Shown here in pieces: positions 31,996 to 43,316 of a stretch of 64,000 bases of DNA. Position 1 is the stretch's first letter. Each line of letters begins with the position of its first letter. The stretch spans positions 1 through 64,000 of the forward strand of contig NZ_JAMGZK010000034.1 of the NCBI RefSeq assembly GCF_025564065.1, read 5' to 3'. Origin of the DNA: Silvania hatchlandensis (GTDB lineage: Bacteria; Pseudomonadota; Gammaproteobacteria; Enterobacterales; Enterobacteriaceae). The notes below the pieces were generated by a model that saw only the letters and a list, made by a program, of their open reading frames with translations, was not told the DNA's origin and did no database searches. The position numbers and the translations under genes are program-made.

Positions 31996-32046
31996 GGGTG
32001 ATGCAAAAACAGGCACTTGATTCATAAGGCCATTGACGCATCACCC
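31996..32046. repeat. Inverted repeat between proA and thrW
   Basis: The arms GGGTGATGC (31996-32004) and GCATCACCC (32038-32046) are 33 nt apart. The right arm overlaps the proposed thrW promoter spacer. It may act as the proBA terminator (TTTTAACCTTTTT follows at a distance) or as an operator. Confidence 0.55.
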
Positions 32047-32061
32047 ACTTAGTTTTAACCT
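32033..32061 (+). promoter_or_regulatory. Candidate thrW promoter
   Basis: The -35 TTGACG and -10 TAACCT are 17 bp apart and lie 38 bp before the tRNA. The call rests on consensus only. Confidence 0.5.
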
Positions 32062-32098
32062 TTTTCCCCGTGGTTACATTCGTAACCGGCCTCTCAGG

Positions 32099-32174
32099 GC
32101 CGATATAGCTCAGTTGGTAGAGCAGCGCATTCGTAATGCGAAGGTCGTAGGTTCGACTCCTATTATCGGCACCA
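32099..32174 (+). tRNA. thrW: tRNA-Thr (CGU)
   Basis: A 76-nt cloverleaf: acceptor GCCGATA with TATCGGC, anticodon stem-loop GCATTCGTAATGC (CGT), T-loop GGTTCGACTCC and encoded CCA. thrW is a well-known integration site for P4-type elements in enterobacteria, and an integrase remnant follows here at 32339. Confidence 0.97.
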
Positions 32175-32287
32175 TTCTAACGTATCTAAGTTTACTCAAG
32201 TTCACTGAAACCCCTTATAAGCTGAGCTTTTCCGCCCCTTTAGTATTTTCTACGTCTAATAAAGATCCCTGAAATCTATAGTCGTTT

Positions 32288-32336
32288 GGGGGTACTTATG
32301 GGGGTATTAGCTGTTCGGTCTGAAGGAGGTACCCCC
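32288..32336 (+). repeat. Inverted repeat over the integrase ribosome-binding site
   Basis: The arms GGGGGTAC (32288-32295) and GTACCCCC (32329-32336) are 33 nt apart. The right arm abuts and partly overlaps the Shine-Dalgarno AAGGAGG of the integrase fragment. If it folds in RNA it would hide the ribosome-binding site; as DNA it could be a binding site for the element's own regulator. A third GGGGGTA lies between the arms. Confidence 0.6.
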
Positions 32337-32338
32337 AA

Positions 32339-32593
32339 GTGAAACTTAACGCCCGGCATGTGGACGCCGCCAAGGCTAAAGAGAAGGCTTACAAGCTGGC
32401 TGATGGTGGTGGTCTGTATCTCTTGATCAAACCTAATGGTGGCAAATACTGGCGGCTCAAATATCTTGTAGCCTGCAAAGATAATCTGTTGGCGCTAGAT
32501 GTATACCCTGTAGTCACTGTGGCCGATGCTCGGTCAAAACGTGAAGAAGCGAAAAGAGGTCTCGATCCGATTGAAGTAAACGAGCGGAGCTGA
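32339..32593 (+). pseudogene. Truncated P4-family integrase (N-terminal arm-binding domain only)
   Basis: The 84 codons from a GTG start (MKLNARHVDAAKAKEKAYKLADGGGLYLL) encode the DUF4102 N-terminal domain of P4/CP4-type tyrosine integrases, whose normal length is about 400 residues. Homology stops near GLDPIEV, and the frame ends at NERS, so the core-binding and catalytic domains are gone. Placement 165 bp from the 3' end of thrW, in the same direction, is typical for such integrases. It marks a decayed island. AAGGAGG precedes the start. Confidence 0.88.
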
Positions 32594-32635
32594 TTGCTCA
32601 AGAGACTCAGTTAAACCCGTGGCGATTCAGACCCT

Positions 32636-32965
32636 TCACCGCTTACCATTGCGATATCTTAACGGCGGCAGTTGATAATGACTGGAAAACACGCGGGTGA
32701 ACGTCTGTTGAGAGTCAAATCCATACTTACACGCGATGTCCATTATCGATTCATTGGTCTCAATAAGATCCTTTGCGGCAAGTCTCAGTTTTTTATCTCT
32801 GATGTATTTCCCCAGACTGACCTCTTTTACCTGAAAAAAAAGCCGCTGAAGATGCCACTTAGAGTAGCCCGCCCTGGCTGCAACATCCTCAATCCTCAGC
32901 GGTTTATGCAAGTTTGAATCAATCCATAACGTTATCTCGTCGATGATGCCTTCTGTTCTTAACAT
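32636..32965 (-). CDS. MarA/SoxS/RamA-like AraC-family regulator
   Basis: A 109-residue single-domain AraC regulator made of two helix-turn-helix motifs with no ligand domain. ARAGYSKWHLQRLFFQVKEVSLGKYIRDKKL is the first recognition region and KYGFDSQQTFTRVFSSHYQLPP the second. Both are near the MarA, SoxS, RamA and RarA sequences, but it is not identical to any of these that I can recall. Such proteins bind mar/sox/rob boxes and raise efflux and stress functions. It lies 57 bp after a DUF1471 gene on the same strand; that family is often induced by MarA-type regulators. Gene is relatively AT-rich. Confidence 0.85.
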   Translation of the reverse strand: MLRTEGIIDEITLWIDSNLHKPLRIEDVAARAGYSKWHLQRLFFQVKEVSLGKYIRDKKLRLAAKDLIETNESIMDIACKYGFDSQQTFTRVFSSHYQLPPLRYRNGKR

Positions 32966-33022
32966 AAATTGACGCTCATTATGAAAGGGTTACGACATCA
33001 TCCCGGACAGGACAATAACGGT

Positions 33023-33274
33023 TTATTTATAGATTTCTGCCACGCCATGCAGGCGATTCTTGCCAGTAGCCGACACTATTTTGTAGGTACTGGCCCCTTG
33101 TTCATCGGCCTTGCGAGAAAGGGCATTCGATAACTCATTCAGCGTATAAGCATTGCTGGCAGAGACCACGCCGATCTTCTCTTTGCCATCGGTCTGGGTA
33201 ATGTGAACGGCCGCAGATGCGGCATTCATCGTCATGAACCCCATGAAAAGGAGCGTTGCGCGTGTTGCTTTCAT
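33023..33274 (-). CDS. DUF1471 (YhcN/BhsA family) periplasmic stress protein
   Basis: An 83-residue secreted protein with signal peptide MKATRATLLFMGFMTMNAASA. The mature part, from AVHITQTDGKEKIGVVSASNAYTL to GVAEIYK, has the DUF1471 pattern, including a C-terminal beta strand. Family members (BhsA, McbA, YhcN, YdgH) are induced by acid, oxidants or biofilm conditions; molecular function is unknown. It may be cotranscribed with the MarA-like regulator downstream. Divergent from the LysR gene at 33430. Confidence 0.85.
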   Translation of the reverse strand: MKATRATLLFMGFMTMNAASAAVHITQTDGKEKIGVVSASNAYTLNELSNALSRKADEQGASTYKIVSATGKNRLHGVAEIYK

Positions 33275-33291
33275 GTTGTTTACCTCTTTAA

Positions 33292-36272
<2,981 letters not shown>

Positions 36273-36428
36273 TTAGTTGATTAGAGGGGGTAATTCGCTA
36301 GGGTTTATTAGGTGGATTCATTAATTTGAGGGGGCTGAAGGACGGCTTCGTGCCAGGTGCGGACATTACCTGCTTCGCTTAACCTCATCTGTCATTCAGA
36401 GAAGCCATTGTAAGTAATGATAAAATGC

Positions 36429-37322
36429 TCATGGCATCGTCAGTTGATTTTTATATTCATCAAATACTGTAATTAAATGGTCTGCGATTGCTCTGACTCG
36501 TCTTGAACCCGCCAGGTCTGAATGCATCACCAGCCATAGAGGCTGGTCCACACCGATATCAGGATTAACGCAACGCAGACCATTTTTCATTGCCATAAAG
36601 TGTGGCAAAACCCCCAGCCCCAGGCCTTCTGAAACTGCGGATAACTGTGCCATGAGTGTGTTTGCTTCCACCCGGCATGGCCTGCCGCGCAGCATCCGTG
36701 TTACCCATCGCGCAGCAGGAAGGTGCTGGTGCGTCTCAGACCACCCCACATACTGAGCATTACTCAGCGATAAACCAGCGGGCGTACCTTTCAAATTTTC
36801 GATATACGTTTTTGCACCGTATAAACCAAAACCTACGGTTCCCAGACGCTTTAATGTCAGATTACCGGCGTCAGGCTTGACCATGCGAATCGCTATATCG
36901 GCATCTCTGCGATGCAGATTGACTGACTGTATACCGCTCAGCACTTCCACACGCAGGTCGGGATATTTTTCTAAAAGCCCTTTCATCGAAGGCAGAATAA
37001 AGTGTGTTGCCAGATTGTCCGATGTTGCCAGCCGGACAAGCCCGGTAACATTACCCTGCAGTTTCGCCATCTCACCGAAAGCAAGTCCCGCATATTCAAA
37101 TGCTTCAGCACGCTCCAGCAGGGCTTCACCATCATCCGTCAGCCGGTACCCGCTCTGGTGCCTGCTGAAAAGCGGTACTGCCAGTGATTTTTCAAGCCGG
37201 TCCAGCTTTCTGGAAATCGTTGCAATGCCCATATTCATTGCTTCTGCTGCGCCACTCAGCGTACCCGCGCGGGCGATCGCCAGGAAAACCCGCGTATCGT
37301 CCCAGTTGAAATCTGACTTCAT
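36429..37322 (-). CDS. LysR-family transcriptional regulator
   Basis: A 297-residue LysR protein: helix-turn-helix FLAIARAGTLSGAAEAMNMGIATISRKLDRLE, effector domain from about residue 90 (VRLATSDNLATHFILPS). It is divergent from the aldo-keto reductase at 37416 across 93 bp that hold two good palindromes, the usual LysR arrangement. Regulation of the reductase and the MFS gene after it is inferred. Confidence 0.85.
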   Translation of the reverse strand: MKSDFNWDDTRVFLAIARAGTLSGAAEAMNMGIATISRKLDRLEKSLAVPLFSRHQSGYRLTDDGEALLERAEAFEYAGLAFGEMAKLQGNVTGLVRLATSDNLATHFILPSMKGLLEKYPDLRVEVLSGIQSVNLHRRDADIAIRMVKPDAGNLTLKRLGTVGFGLYGAKTYIENLKGTPAGLSLSNAQYVGWSETHQHLPAARWVTRMLRGRPCRVEANTLMAQLSAVSEGLGLGVLPHFMAMKNGLRCVNPDIGVDQPLWLVMHSDLAGSRRVRAIADHLITVFDEYKNQLTMP

Positions 37323-37338
37323 GTTTTTTCCGGTTATG

Positions 37339-37393
37339 GAAAACGGCTCTCCGTTTTCAGGTCTGTTTTATCATTTTGAACAGTATGATACTG
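37339..37393. promoter_or_regulatory. Palindromes in the divergent LysR/aldo-keto reductase promoter
   Basis: Two perfect inverted repeats lie here: GAAAACGG-CTCT-CCGTTTTC (37339-37358) and CAGTAT-G-ATACTG (37381-37393). Both fall between the start codons of the divergent genes and are candidate LysR operators. Confidence 0.55.
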
Positions 37394-37415
37394 CAGCTCT
37401 CACAAGGAGATAAAT

Positions 37416-38399
37416 ATGCAAACTCGTAATCTGACGTCATCCCTCAACGTATCTGCAATCGGCCTGGGCTGTATGGGTATGAGTGAGTTTTATGGTCCAC
37501 GCGACGATGAAACATCAATGGCGGTGCTGGATAAGGCTTTAACGCTGGGTATTAATTTCCTGGACACATCTGATACCTATGGACCCTGGCATAACGAGGA
37601 ATTAATCGGAAAATTTATTAAGACACGTAAACCCGCGCTGAAGCTGGCAACAAAGTTTGGCATTGTGCGCCAGCCCGGCGAATACAAAAGAAGTTTAAGT
37701 AATTCACCAGACTATGCGCGCAAAAGTTGCGACGCTTCTCTTAAACGCCTGGGCGTGGATCATATTGACCTCTACTACGTACACCGCATTGATAACAAAA
37801 CGCCCGTAGAAGATACGATGTCTGGACTGGCGAAGCTGGTGCAGGAAGGAAAAATTGGGCACATCGGTTTATGCGAGGTGAGTGCTGATACGCTCAGGCG
37901 TGCTCATGCAATCCATCCCGTGTCAGCAGTACAGACCGAGTATTCCCTCTGGAGTCGTGAAGCAGAGGTTAGTGTACTCCCGCTGTGTAAGGCTCTGGGC
38001 GTCGGGTTCGTGGCTTATTCGCCACTGGGCCGTGGCTTTCTGACGGGCAGATTTCAGCATGAACCGGTTCCGGGAAAGGAAGATTTCCGCAGCACGCTTC
38101 CCCGCTTCCAGCCGAAGAATCTTGCCATAAACCACTCCCTGGTTGATCTTATAAAAGCTCTGGCAGTTAACAAAGACTGTAATCCTTCACAGATAGCGCT
38201 GGCCTGGTTACTTGCTCAGGGCGAAAACATTGTGCCGATACCCGGCACATGCAATCTCAACCATCTGAGTGAAAACGCCGGCGCACTGGATGTTCATCTC
38301 AGCTGCGCTGAACTGAAAGCGCTGCGTGCCGCCGTATCCGCCATTCCCGTTGTCGGAGAACGATACACGCCAGAAGGAATGAAAGGCGTGGGTGTCTGA
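37416..38399 (+). CDS. Aldo-keto reductase
   Basis: A 327-residue reductase of the same group as the one at 34358, but clearly divergent from it. [29 protein letters not shown] is the start. Tetrad: Asp and Tyr in [11 protein letters not shown], Lys in LATKFGI and His in [11 protein letters not shown]-binding [26 protein letters not shown] precedes the ATG. Followed after 62 bp by an MFS exporter on the same strand, probably one operon under the divergent LysR. Confidence 0.87.
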   Translation: MQTRNLTSSLNVSAIGLGCMGMSEFYGPRDDETSMAVLDKALTLGINFLDTSDTYGPWHNEELIGKFIKTRKPALKLATKFGIVRQPGEYKRSLSNSPDYARKSCDASLKRLGVDHIDLYYVHRIDNKTPVEDTMSGLAKLVQEGKIGHIGLCEVSADTLRRAHAIHPVSAVQTEYSLWSREAEVSVLPLCKALGVGFVAYSPLGRGFLTGRFQHEPVPGKEDFRSTLPRFQPKNLAINHSLVDLIKALAVNKDCNPSQIALAWLLAQGENIVPIPGTCNLNHLSENAGALDVHLSCAELKALRAAVSAIPVVGERYTPEGMKGVGV

Positions 38400-38461
38400 A
38401 CCCGGCCGGCCCAAAAGCTTCGCCCAGACTTCTCCCGGTATATTTTAAGAGTATTGATTAC

Positions 38462-39670
38462 ATGAACGACACCGTTTTAAACGCAAGCCCGGTGCCTGCT
38501 CGCGCTTGGGTAGCTGTAGCAGCGCTCGGTATAAGTGCATTTTCGATTGTGACCAGCGAACTTGCGCCTGTCGGCATGCTCAGCATGCTAGCAAAGGACC
38601 TGAACCAGACTGAATCGGGCACGGGCCTTGTCGTGACTGCATACGGCTGGGTTGCGGCTCTGGCAGCGCTTCTGTCTGGATTGATACCAGTGAAGATTTC
38701 ACGTAAGTCTTTATTAGTGACTCTTATGGTGGTTCTTGCTCTGTCCTGTATGGCGGCGACGCAGTCTCACTCGATGACCCTATTTATGAGTGCACGTATG
38801 GCAGGAGCTTTGGCACATGGTGCTTTCTGGGCTTTGATTGGAGCAGTGGCTTCACAGCTTGTTCCGGCTGAAAAACTTGGGTTGGCCACCTCAGTCATTT
38901 TTGGCGGTGTTTCGGCTGCCAGCGTTCTGGGTGTGCCGCTGTCCAGTTTTATTGCGGATATGGCCGGATGGCGCAGTGCGTTTACTGCGATTTCTCTGCT
39001 ATCACTTGCCGCCGCCTGTGCTCTATTCTGGACGCTCCCCACACTGTCTGTGACACAACCACTGAGGCTGCGTGTTTATTACGGGATAATCAAAAATCCG
39101 GTGCTCCTTTCCCTCTATGGTGCCACTGCCTGCATTATTTCGGCTCATTTTGCGGCATTCACTTACCTCCAGCCACTGCTGACGAAGGCTCAGGAAGTAC
39201 CGACGGCTTCCATTTCTGGTCTACTGCTGATGTCCGGGCTCTCCGGTCTGGCAGGAAATATCATTGCCGGAAAGCTGATCGACCGTCATATCAAAGGGCT
39301 GATTTTCACTTCACTGCTCCTGAGTGCAGCAGCGCTCGGCATGCTTGGTATGAAGAGCGCCGCACCACTGACTTTCTGGATCACAGGCATACTGCTCGCA
39401 GTTTGGGGCATGGGTATCGCCATTGTATTCGTTGGGTTGCAGACATGGTTGCTCCGTAGCGCCGGGGATGCCGTACAACCGGCGTCCGCCATTTACGTTG
39501 CAATTTTTAACGCAGCCATCGGCACCGGTGCGCTTGCGGGAGGCCAGGTGTTAGCCGTAAAAGGTCTTCAGGGCATGACCGTACTTGCAGCGGGCGTCAT
39601 TGTATGCAGCATAGCTCTTGTAGCAATGCTGAAAAGCCCCACGAATAAGCTCAGGCCTGAAAGGTCGTAA
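38462..39670 (+). CDS. MFS transporter, DHA1 family (SotB-like)
   Basis: A 402-residue, 12-helix major facilitator. The first helix signature LGISAFSIVTSELAPVGMLSML and SGLIPVKISRKSLLVTLM loop match the SotB/NepI sugar- and purine-efflux group. Helices 1-6 and 7-12 are joined by a loop near residue 205. Substrate unknown. It follows the aldo-keto reductase, so export of a reduced product is conceivable but not shown. Confidence 0.83.
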   Translation: MNDTVLNASPVPARAWVAVAALGISAFSIVTSELAPVGMLSMLAKDLNQTESGTGLVVTAYGWVAALAALLSGLIPVKISRKSLLVTLMVVLALSCMAATQSHSMTLFMSARMAGALAHGAFWALIGAVASQLVPAEKLGLATSVIFGGVSAASVLGVPLSSFIADMAGWRSAFTAISLLSLAAACALFWTLPTLSVTQPLRLRVYYGIIKNPVLLSLYGATACIISAHFAAFTYLQPLLTKAQEVPTASISGLLLMSGLSGLAGNIIAGKLIDRHIKGLIFTSLLLSAAALGMLGMKSAAPLTFWITGILLAVWGMGIAIVFVGLQTWLLRSAGDAVQPASAIYVAIFNAAIGTGALAGGQVLAVKGLQGMTVLAAGVIVCSIALVAMLKSPTNKLRPERS

Positions 39671-39900
39671 CCGAATTCAAAAGACGCATTAACCGGAAGT
39701 AATAAAATGAAGGGGCATGTCAGAAGAGGCGTTCCCTTATTTTATAAGGTAGATTTTATCAGAAACAGAATACGTCCAGTTCGTTAAAGAGTATTAGCCC
39801 GCAGGATGAGACCTATCCGAAGCTACAACTCCTGAGGGTTTATTTAATCGCTTTAGAATCGCCAACTTCCGCTTTTCGCTCATGAGGGACAATCATACTT

Positions 39901-39925
39901 AAATCTCCTACATTGCGGGAGGTTT
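39901..39925 (+). promoter_or_regulatory. Hairpin covering the recombinase ribosome-binding site
   Basis: The arms AAATCTCC and GGAGGTTT (one G-T pair) flank a 9-nt loop. The GGGAGG Shine-Dalgarno of the gene starting at 39930 lies within the right arm. The rest of 39671-39900 is non-coding and AT-rich. Confidence 0.5.
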
Positions 39926-39929
39926 GAGC

Positions 39930-40532
39930 ATGAACACGTCACCGTGGAACAAAAATCGTATCATCGGACAAAAAAGACCGCTTCAGATATCTCATATCTG
40001 GGGGATTCGAATCAGACTTGAACTGGAAGGCAAAACGCGCGATCTAGCCCTGTTCAACATGGCTTTAGACAGTAAACTTCGGGACTGTGATTTGGTAAAA
40101 CTCAAAGTATCAGATGTTGCATATGGCAGTTCTGTTTCGAGTAGAGCAACGGTGTTACAACAGAAAACCGGTAGCCCCGTCCAATTTGAGATAACCAAAG
40201 TGACAAGAGAAGCAGTGGCAGCGCTAATAAAGCTGAGCAATCTGCACAGTAAAGACTACTTGTTCCAATCTCGGGTCGGTTCTTGCCAGCACATTTCAAC
40301 CCGGCAATACAACCGTATTTTTCATGGATGGGTAGAAAAGCTTGGTCTCGAAGATTCGCTGTACAGCACACATTCCATGAGAAGAACAAAACCTTACCTG
40401 ATATACCAGAAGACCAAGAATCTCCGGGTGATCCAACTTCTGTTGGGTCATAAGAAACTGGAAAGCACAGTGCGTTATCTCGGCATTGAAGTCGATGATG
40501 CGTTAGAGATCTCTGAGTCGATTGAAGTCTAA
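39930..40532 (+). CDS. Catalytic-domain-only tyrosine recombinase
   Basis: A 200-residue site-specific recombinase with the XerC/D-type catalytic domain but no separate core-binding domain. Active-site residues: Arg in LALDSKLRDCDLVKLKVSD, His-x-x-Arg in YSTHSMRRTKPYLIY, His in QLLLGHKKLEST and Tyr in VRYLGIEVDD. All are intact, so it can be active. The ATG follows GGGAGG at a proper distance; a TTG two codons upstream is less likely. Similar short integrases occur on enterobacterial chromosomes and plasmids. It is followed by three strong inverted repeats. GC is lower than in the flanking conserved genes. Confidence 0.82.
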   Translation: MNTSPWNKNRIIGQKRPLQISHIWGIRIRLELEGKTRDLALFNMALDSKLRDCDLVKLKVSDVAYGSSVSSRATVLQQKTGSPVQFEITKVTREAVAALIKLSNLHSKDYLFQSRVGSCQHISTRQYNRIFHGWVEKLGLEDSLYSTHSMRRTKPYLIYQKTKNLRVIQLLLGHKKLESTVRYLGIEVDDALEISESIEV

Positions 40533-40538
40533 AGTTGT

Positions 40539-40645
40539 CAGGGCTGCAACAGCAGCCCTGTGCCAGGAACGGACGAAGGATTCCCTTCTGGGCAGCTAAG
40601 CTCCACAGAAGGGCAGAAGACAGGCTATTTCATCAATGAAATAGC
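40539..40645. repeat. Cluster of three inverted repeats after the recombinase
   Basis: Hairpin 1: arms CAGGGCTGC and GCAGCCCTG with AACA loop (40539-40560). Hairpin 2: arms CCCTTCTG and CAGAAGGG with a 15-nt loop (40583-40613). Palindrome 3: arms GCTATTTCAT and ATGAAATAGC with CA between (40624-40645). All arms pair perfectly. Hairpin 1 could be a terminator but lacks a T-run. The cluster may be a recombination or folded single-strand site for the recombinase; this is inference. Confidence 0.7.
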
Positions 40646-40723
40646 GACCTTTTCGCAGAGAATGGCTTATTTGATCTGAACAGATTTGCGGCATGATTCA
40701 GGTCAAGAGAGCCTTAAGAGATA

Positions 40724-41689
40724 TCAAAGAGAAATTTGTAAATCTTGCATAAGATCTGAAACGATTTCTGCGGCCGGACGGACTGATTTGATTACTGAAA
40801 TACCTGTACCCGTTGACACGACGCCTTGATCAAAATTTCCGAGCCTCATGGCCTGCCACAAAGAGTGGTATCCGTTCATTGCCTTAAACATGGTTTCACG
40901 ATCGGTGCCCTGCGCTTCTAATTCCTCTAGTTTCGGACTTAAATCAGTGGGTAAGGTGCGATAATAAGCAGGCTGGGTTCGGAAAAGCAGTAAATCTTCT
41001 GCGCTCGACTCTACAATCAGGCGTTTGACTTTCTCATCGGCAGGATTTTCAAGCGCAGTCAAAAACAGACTGCCGGCAAATACACCTTCCGCCCCTAACG
41101 CCATTGCTGCACGTACACCGCGCACGTCACCTATACCCCCGGCAGCAATAACTGGAATTTTCACACAGTCCACAATCATTGGCACGATGCTGAATGTACC
41201 AATCACACGGGTTGGTACAGTTCCACCTTCGTCAAAACCTGTTGCAATAATGATGTCGGCCCCTAATTTCTCGGCCTCTTTTGAATTAGCGACGGTGGGC
41301 GTCAGAGCGCGGTAAAGCGTTTTTATGCGGTTGCGTTTGAAGAAATCATATATTTCGGCGTCCAGCACTTCGTTGATAAGCACCACCTCCACGCCTTCCT
41401 CAACGAACATTTCCGCTGTTGGACGCCAGAAGCTCATATCAGGCCCGTTAATTAACGTTACGGCAAAAGGGTTTTCCGTCAGATTTTTGACTTTTCTGAT
41501 CTCCTGGCGCATGCGGTCCAGGGCCGTATAACGCGAGTCCGGCAAGCTGTCTTGTCCAGCGTGCGGCCCCAGCGTGCCCAGACCACCGGCGTTTGAAACG
41601 GCAGAGACGAGTTCAGCATTGGTCAGAAAATACAGAGGGGCCTGAATAAGCGGATAGCGGATATGTAAGAGTTCAGTGACGCGGTTCAT
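40724..41689 (-). CDS. Nitronate monooxygenase / 2-nitropropane dioxygenase family
   Basis: A 321-residue FMN-dependent TIM-barrel protein. Family features: the start RYPLIQAPLYFLTNAELVSAVSNAGGLGTLG, the flavin-site Gly-rich IPVIAAGGIGDVRGVRAAMALGAEGVFAGS and an active-site region IIIATGFDEGGTVP. In class I enzymes a His lies in GHxG; here that place reads GFDEGGT, so substrate may differ from alkyl nitronates. Divergent from a LysR gene with 90 bp between. Cytosolic. Confidence 0.82.
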   Translation of the reverse strand: MNRVTELLHIRYPLIQAPLYFLTNAELVSAVSNAGGLGTLGPHAGQDSLPDSRYTALDRMRQEIRKVKNLTENPFAVTLINGPDMSFWRPTAEMFVEEGVEVVLINEVLDAEIYDFFKRNRIKTLYRALTPTVANSKEAEKLGADIIIATGFDEGGTVPTRVIGTFSIVPMIVDCVKIPVIAAGGIGDVRGVRAAMALGAEGVFAGSLFLTALENPADEKVKRLIVESSAEDLLLFRTQPAYYRTLPTDLSPKLEELEAQGTDRETMFKAMNGYHSLWQAMRLGNFDQGVVSTGTGISVIKSVRPAAEIVSDLMQDLQISL

Positions 41690-41714
41690 TTTTCAATCCT
41701 GATGCAAATAAGAT

Positions 41715-41730
41715 GGGTAAAATTTTATCC
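41715..41730. promoter_or_regulatory. Palindrome in the divergent nitronate monooxygenase/LysR promoter
   Basis: GGGTAAAA and TTTTATCC form a 16-bp palindrome with a single mismatch. It is centred between the divergent start codons and is a candidate LysR operator. Confidence 0.5.
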
Positions 41731-41779
41731 TTTGCAAAATGGAATGGAATCACCATAAATAAACACATGATACCCAATT

Positions 41780-42661
41780 ATGGAAAGAAAAGTGGATTTC
41801 AACGCAACGAAGCTGTTCATCTCGGTGGTTAATGCAGGAAGTTTTTCAGCGGCGAGCGAAAGGTTGGGTGTGCCGATCTCAACCCTGAGTCGAAAAATTA
41901 ATGAACTTGAGCAGGCGTTGAATGTGCAGCTCCTGGATCGCTCAAGACAGGGGGTTAAGCCAACCTATAAAGGAAAACAGTTCTATGAAGAGGCTCGCCT
42001 GGGGGTCGAGTTACTGGAGGACGCACAAAAATCGGTCACCTCAGCCCACAAGTTACAGGGTAAGCTCCGTCTGTCTGTGCCGCCTAATTTCTCGCTCTGG
42101 TGGGATTTATTGCTTGAATTTCAGCAGCGTTATCCCGACATCCATGTATTTTGTCATTCGAGCGAGAGAGTCGTTGATTTGTTCGAGGATGGCATCGACG
42201 TTGCCCTAAGAATGGGTAGCCTGAATACGGACGATGTGATTGTAAAAACCGTTATGGACGTGGAAATCGTATTTGTGGCAAGTCCGAAATTATTAGCGCG
42301 TTACGGCACACCAGAGACGCTGACTGAAATGGCCCGGCTGCCCATTGCCGCCTGGGAAACACTGAATCATGGCTTTTTTGAATGGGAGTCTGGCGTAGAA
42401 AAAGTTAAATACGAGCCGTTTTTCTCCACCAATAATTTACAGGGATTAATACATTATGCGCTGAGCGGTATGGGCGTTGCACAGCTGATGGATTTCTCAG
42501 CCAGGCCCTGGCTGGAAAGCGGTGAGCTGGTACAGCTGTTGCCCGGCGTCGCCAGACAATCCATGCCGTTGAACCTTGTCTATGCCCGTCGAAAGCATCC
42601 CTCAGCGCTCGTGCGGGCTTATCTGGATTTTTGCGCTGAATGGGTGGAAAAGCTCAAATAG
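41780..42661 (+). CDS. LysR-family transcriptional regulator
   Basis: A 293-residue LysR protein of the CrgA/DhcR-like branch: helix-turn-helix FISVVNAGSFSAASERLGVPISTLSRKINELE and effector domain from about residue 90 (GKLRLSVPPNFSLWWDLLL). It probably controls the divergent nitronate monooxygenase gene. Ligand unknown. Confidence 0.85.
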   Translation: MERKVDFNATKLFISVVNAGSFSAASERLGVPISTLSRKINELEQALNVQLLDRSRQGVKPTYKGKQFYEEARLGVELLEDAQKSVTSAHKLQGKLRLSVPPNFSLWWDLLLEFQQRYPDIHVFCHSSERVVDLFEDGIDVALRMGSLNTDDVIVKTVMDVEIVFVASPKLLARYGTPETLTEMARLPIAAWETLNHGFFEWESGVEKVKYEPFFSTNNLQGLIHYALSGMGVAQLMDFSARPWLESGELVQLLPGVARQSMPLNLVYARRKHPSALVRAYLDFCAEWVEKLK

Positions 42662-42784
42662 TCCCGCAACAACAAGGGGCGTTTATCGCTCATAGCCTAC
42701 ATTTTCCAACTTAGTGGGCTGTTTAGTGCCAAGAGCAGACGTTGGTCACATCATTGCCCATCAATCAATTGACAGTTATTAACT

Positions 42785-43231
42785 TTATATATCTGTAAGA
42801 TATAGACGGTGGGTAACTTTATCGACATCTACTAGCGGAATAAAGCCAGCACGTTCATAGAAGATGAATGCTGATTGAGGCGCGTTAGTGTTGATAAAAT
42901 CAAACCAGCGGCCAGAACCCTCCAGTATTGCCCTGAGCAAAGCAATGGCAACTTGCCTTCTTCTCCATTCAATTCCTACATAGAGATGACGGAGTCGTCC
43001 AGTCCGAACTGAAGGCGTGTAGGGGTCTTGGTTTAATCCACACACGCCAATGAGTAGCCCGTCGGCATAAAAACCTAACAGGTTCTCACCTGCCTTATCA
43101 AAGCGGTTTTGCCCGTTCAGCCAGTTTTCTTCCAGTCTGTGTAGCATGTTAAATCCAGCAGCCATGCTCTCTGCTTTTAACGCAAAAAAGCCTTTGTTAT
43201 CCGGGGTAATGCTCTCGATAAGAATATTCAT
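42785..43231 (-). CDS. GNAT-family N-acetyltransferase
   Basis: A 148-residue acetyltransferase. The central strand-helix with acetyl-CoA loop is RLRHLYVGIEWRRRQVAIALLRAIL, where the usual R/Q-x-x-G-x-G/A is RRRQVA. The C-terminal SAFIFYERAGFIPL is the FYEKxGF motif. Substrate unknown. AAAGGGA precedes the ATG. One of three small solo genes in an AT-rich stretch. Confidence 0.8.
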   Translation of the reverse strand: MNILIESITPDNKGFFALKAESMAAGFNMLHRLEENWLNGQNRFDKAGENLLGFYADGLLIGVCGLNQDPYTPSVRTGRLRHLYVGIEWRRRQVAIALLRAILEGSGRWFDFINTNAPQSAFIFYERAGFIPLVDVDKVTHRLYLTDI

Positions 43232-43316
43232 GAGTAGTCCCTTTGCATTTAAAGTATTAAGTATCCCGAATAGCTGACTGTGCGCCAGGAGCGGCAGTTA
43301 GATCCGATAAATGCAA

